Shown here one piece after another: positions 61,904-64,000 of a stretch of DNA of 64,000 nucleotides. The position numbers and the translations under genes were made by a program. The notes under the pieces are model-generated. The model worked only from the letters and a program-made list of their open reading frames with translations, did not search any database and was not told the origin of the DNA. Source of the stretch: Isoetes taiwanensis (taxonomy: Eukaryota; Streptophyta; Lycopodiopsida; Isoetales; Isoetaceae); the NCBI GenBank assembly GCA_021234155.1, contig JAJEKV010000054.1, forward strand, positions 1,777,468 through 1,841,467, in the 5' to 3' direction. Numbering within the stretch: position 1 is the first letter of the stretch; the number at the start of each line of letters is the position of its first letter.

Positions 61904-64000
61904 TTTTTTTTTAATTGAAGGCTACTATATATATATTTAGAAAAGGATTTACAAAAACTTCTTTTTCAAGGGAGAAGGAACCCTAAAAAAAGAAAGGAGA
62001 TCCGTAAACAACCAAATTTAGAAAACAGGGATCATCCTAGAACTTGTTTAGTTTAGGATAAACTAAATATTAAAATTATCTTGCTAAAAAAGTCTCCATC
62101 CTCAGAATAGATAGATTGTTCAGTGATAGGATCTCAGGTGATAGTTCCTGGTCTTCCTTGCCTTCCCCTTCGTCTTCTCGTGGAATGTACAGTAAACACA
62201 CATGCATGCTTTTGCCATGGCCATGTTGAACCGGCCTCTGCTATCCTTTGCCTGGCAGATTAGCTCTCTCCTTATATTGTAGTTTCGACACGTAAAGAAT
62301 GCCACCACACCGGCATCTCTCCATGTGCTCGTAACACCGGCTGCTCCAAATACCTTGATCCATTCGTTGTTCGCATTCAGGTCCATCTTCCTCCACTTGA
62401 GTTTGCGCACCAGCAGAAATAGAGTACCTGCAGTAATGAAGTCATCCATTAATCTCTTGAATCCACTTAACATCAAACTGGAACTGTCTGATTATTCCTT
62501 CGGGAGGAATAATTTCACCATTAAAGATAAAAGAATTCCTGCCCTTCCATATCCTCCAGAGGAGGACAAAGATTCTCCAATCCTTGGGGTTCTCTGGCAT
62601 GAAAAAATCCTCCTCACTTAAATGAATGAGATCATATCCCAGAATTCCCGAGGCAAGCTCTAAAATCCATTCTGACCAAAGACATCCTCTAAAAAGATGA
62701 TTTTCATCCTCTTTTGCTCCAAGGCATCTTTCACGCACATCGAATTGGCCATAGATAATTTATATCTTTTCGAGTTAGTAGCCAAGGCTCTATGCCAAAG
62801 TTGCCAGATGAATGACTTAATCTTCGGGTTAATGGGGCTTTTCCACATGAAATTCAGATTCTTGATACATCTTTCCGGCTGAACATTCCATTTTATATGA
62901 ATAGTAATTCCTTCACCCCTCATGAGATACTTGTATGCTCTTCTAACAGCATAACCTTCCTTTCCTTCATTTAGCCAAGAGTTATCCTCATGAGTCCAGT
63001 TATTATTCATGATGGCAATAAGGACATTATTATAGAGGGTCCTGGTCTGCATTCCTTCATTAACCAAAGTGGACCTGTCAAAAGGTATAATTCCATTAGC
63101 ATCAAAAAGATCCCTAATAAAAATGATTCCCTTACTCTTCCATAACTTGGCCTGATCAGGAAAGTGGCAGGCCAGACAGAGGTTAGGGTTGTTGAGCAGG
63201 ATAGCCGGATTCCAGAAGATGGTCTGATCCATGGAAAGCCCTTCTTTCCAGGTATACATTCCCTTAATTTGATCCCAGGCCCTGATCCATTTCTTGATAA
63301 TACCTGGGGTGGATGCAGGGACAGTAAAAGGAAAGAAGATAGAATGGGGAAGCTCCATCTTTAAAGATCTCCACCCATAAGGATGACATCTTCCAATATA
63401 GTGCCTAATCAGGATAGAAATAGGATGCTTGATGGAGTTATAACAGGCCTTATAAAAGTACTTGGCAGCCAATGCCATCCCCTGCTTCTCAATATTGATT
63501 GTTCCCAGTCCTCCATTGCTCTTAGATTTGCAGCATTCTTTCATAGAGACCGGGTGCCAGCACCTCCTGTTCGCCTTACGGGCAATAAATCTACCAATGA
63601 TTCCCCCGCAATTTGTTAGCAATTTTTTTTGGAGCAAGAATAATCAAGATTGATACACATGAGAAGAAGAAATCATAAAATTAGCTATGATCGCCCCTTC
63701 CATTCTTAGAGAGATATTTAGAGTTCAGAGTGTCAACCTTTTTGTAGAATTTTTCAACTATACTTCCCCATAAATCCGAAGCATTGCTTCTGATTGCAAA
63801 TGGGATACCCAGGATCTTTGAGCTAGTATTAGGAGAGTTATACTTACATCCCATGGTTTGACCATCAGTTCACCCTTTCCTTGATCCCTTGCTTGAATTG
63901 TTGACTTGGCATGGTTTATTTTACATCCCGAAGCCTCACCAAATTCTCCAAGGATTTCTCGAACATTCATAATGGAATTCTCATCCATAGACATTAGGAT
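61904..64000 (-). mobile_element. LINE, 3' part, inserted into element B
   Basis: A minus-strand LINE with its A-tail seen as a T-run at 61904-61912, right at the upstream edge of B ORF2. In coding order: the end of the RT domain with GCKINHAKST (63758-63994), NGGLGTINIEKQGMALAAK and other post-RT motifs, then a zf-RVT domain split over two frames (62660-63637 and 62442-62738), with PINPKIKSFIWQLWHRALAT and CLGAKEDENHLFRGCLW. Frame changes near 63,640-63,760, 62,700 and 62,460 show that it is dead or carries sequence errors. An RNase H tail is not evident. The 5' part lies beyond the window. Confidence 0.85.
62660..63637 (-). pseudogene. LINE ORF2 fragment, post-RT region and zf-RVT start
   Basis: 325 open codons: RRCWHPVSMKECCKSKSNGG (the post-RT 'WxxVSWxxVCxPKxxGGLG' motif), YTWKEGLSMDQTIFWNP, then KWNVQPERCIKNLNFMWKSP and PKIKSFIWQLWHRALATNSK, which begin the zf-RVT domain. 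The zinc-binding Cys/His end (CLGAKEDENHLF) continues in the overlapping frame 62442-62738. LINE-type reverse transcriptase accessory region. Confidence 0.8.

Noticed and set aside
62325-62621. Plus-strand frames antisense to the LINE and to the B proteins
   Set aside because: They are shadows of the minus-strand coding sequence.

Overview
The window looks like nuclear DNA of a land plant with a large, repeat-rich genome. The reasons are spliced genes with GT-AG introns, one plant-style 5' leader, long (TA)n microsatellites, a tRNA-derived SINE head, a plant-type LINE and abundant non-coding repeats. A seed-free plant (fern, lycophyte or bryophyte) is my guess, but the sequence does not prove it. 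No bacterial-style operons, rRNA genes or intact tRNA genes are seen.

Layout. 0-6.7 kb: two clusters of a perfect palindrome around a spliced, gene-like, A-tailed unit, then gene-poor DNA. 6.7-12.5 kb: (TA)n tracts, 'agattcc' satellite blocks and a solo element repeat (S1, minus strand). 13.1-19.05 kb: a minus-strand host gene or gene fragment with a 2.3-kb tandem duplication. 19.4-27.9 kb: two nearly identical minus-strand solo element repeats (S2, S3) around one arm of a 1.36-kb inverted repeat. 28-35.7 kb: gene-poor DNA with local duplications and weak signs of a minus-strand gene. 35.8-37.2 kb: the other inverted-repeat arm. 37.3-55 kb: a head-to-tail array of a Penelope-like retroelement (element A, plus strand). 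55.0-55.2 kb: a (TA)n tract where A meets a second copy (element B, minus strand, 55.2-61.9 kb). 61.9-64 kb: a LINE inserted into the 5' side of B and cut by the window edge.

The main content is one Penelope-like element family. Its inferred plan is (TA)n, a 3.0-kb terminal repeat (pLTR) carrying a small exon 1 that ends at CAG|GT, then an internal 4.5 kb with exon 2, a Cys/His-rich protein of about 365 residues and an intron-separated reverse transcriptase of about 700 residues, then a 3' end with two hairpins, then (TA)n and the next pLTR. At least six further pLTR copies lie in the window, three of them solo. A hairpin module inside the pLTR intron (TTACCTG, about 45-50 nt, CAGGTAA) and a 3' terminal hairpin with compensatory changes are shared by distant copies. 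Copy B keeps an open 704-codon RT frame. Copy A is broken in about two or three places. Both are treated as fossils here.

Two cautions. Between near-identical duplications many differences fall at CAG/CTG/CCTGG sites, which looks like a basecalling error tied to plant CHG methylation. Also, 47.9-55 kb reads as a fine-grained blend of the element array with an unrelated 4-kb repeat, which may be a consensus artefact.
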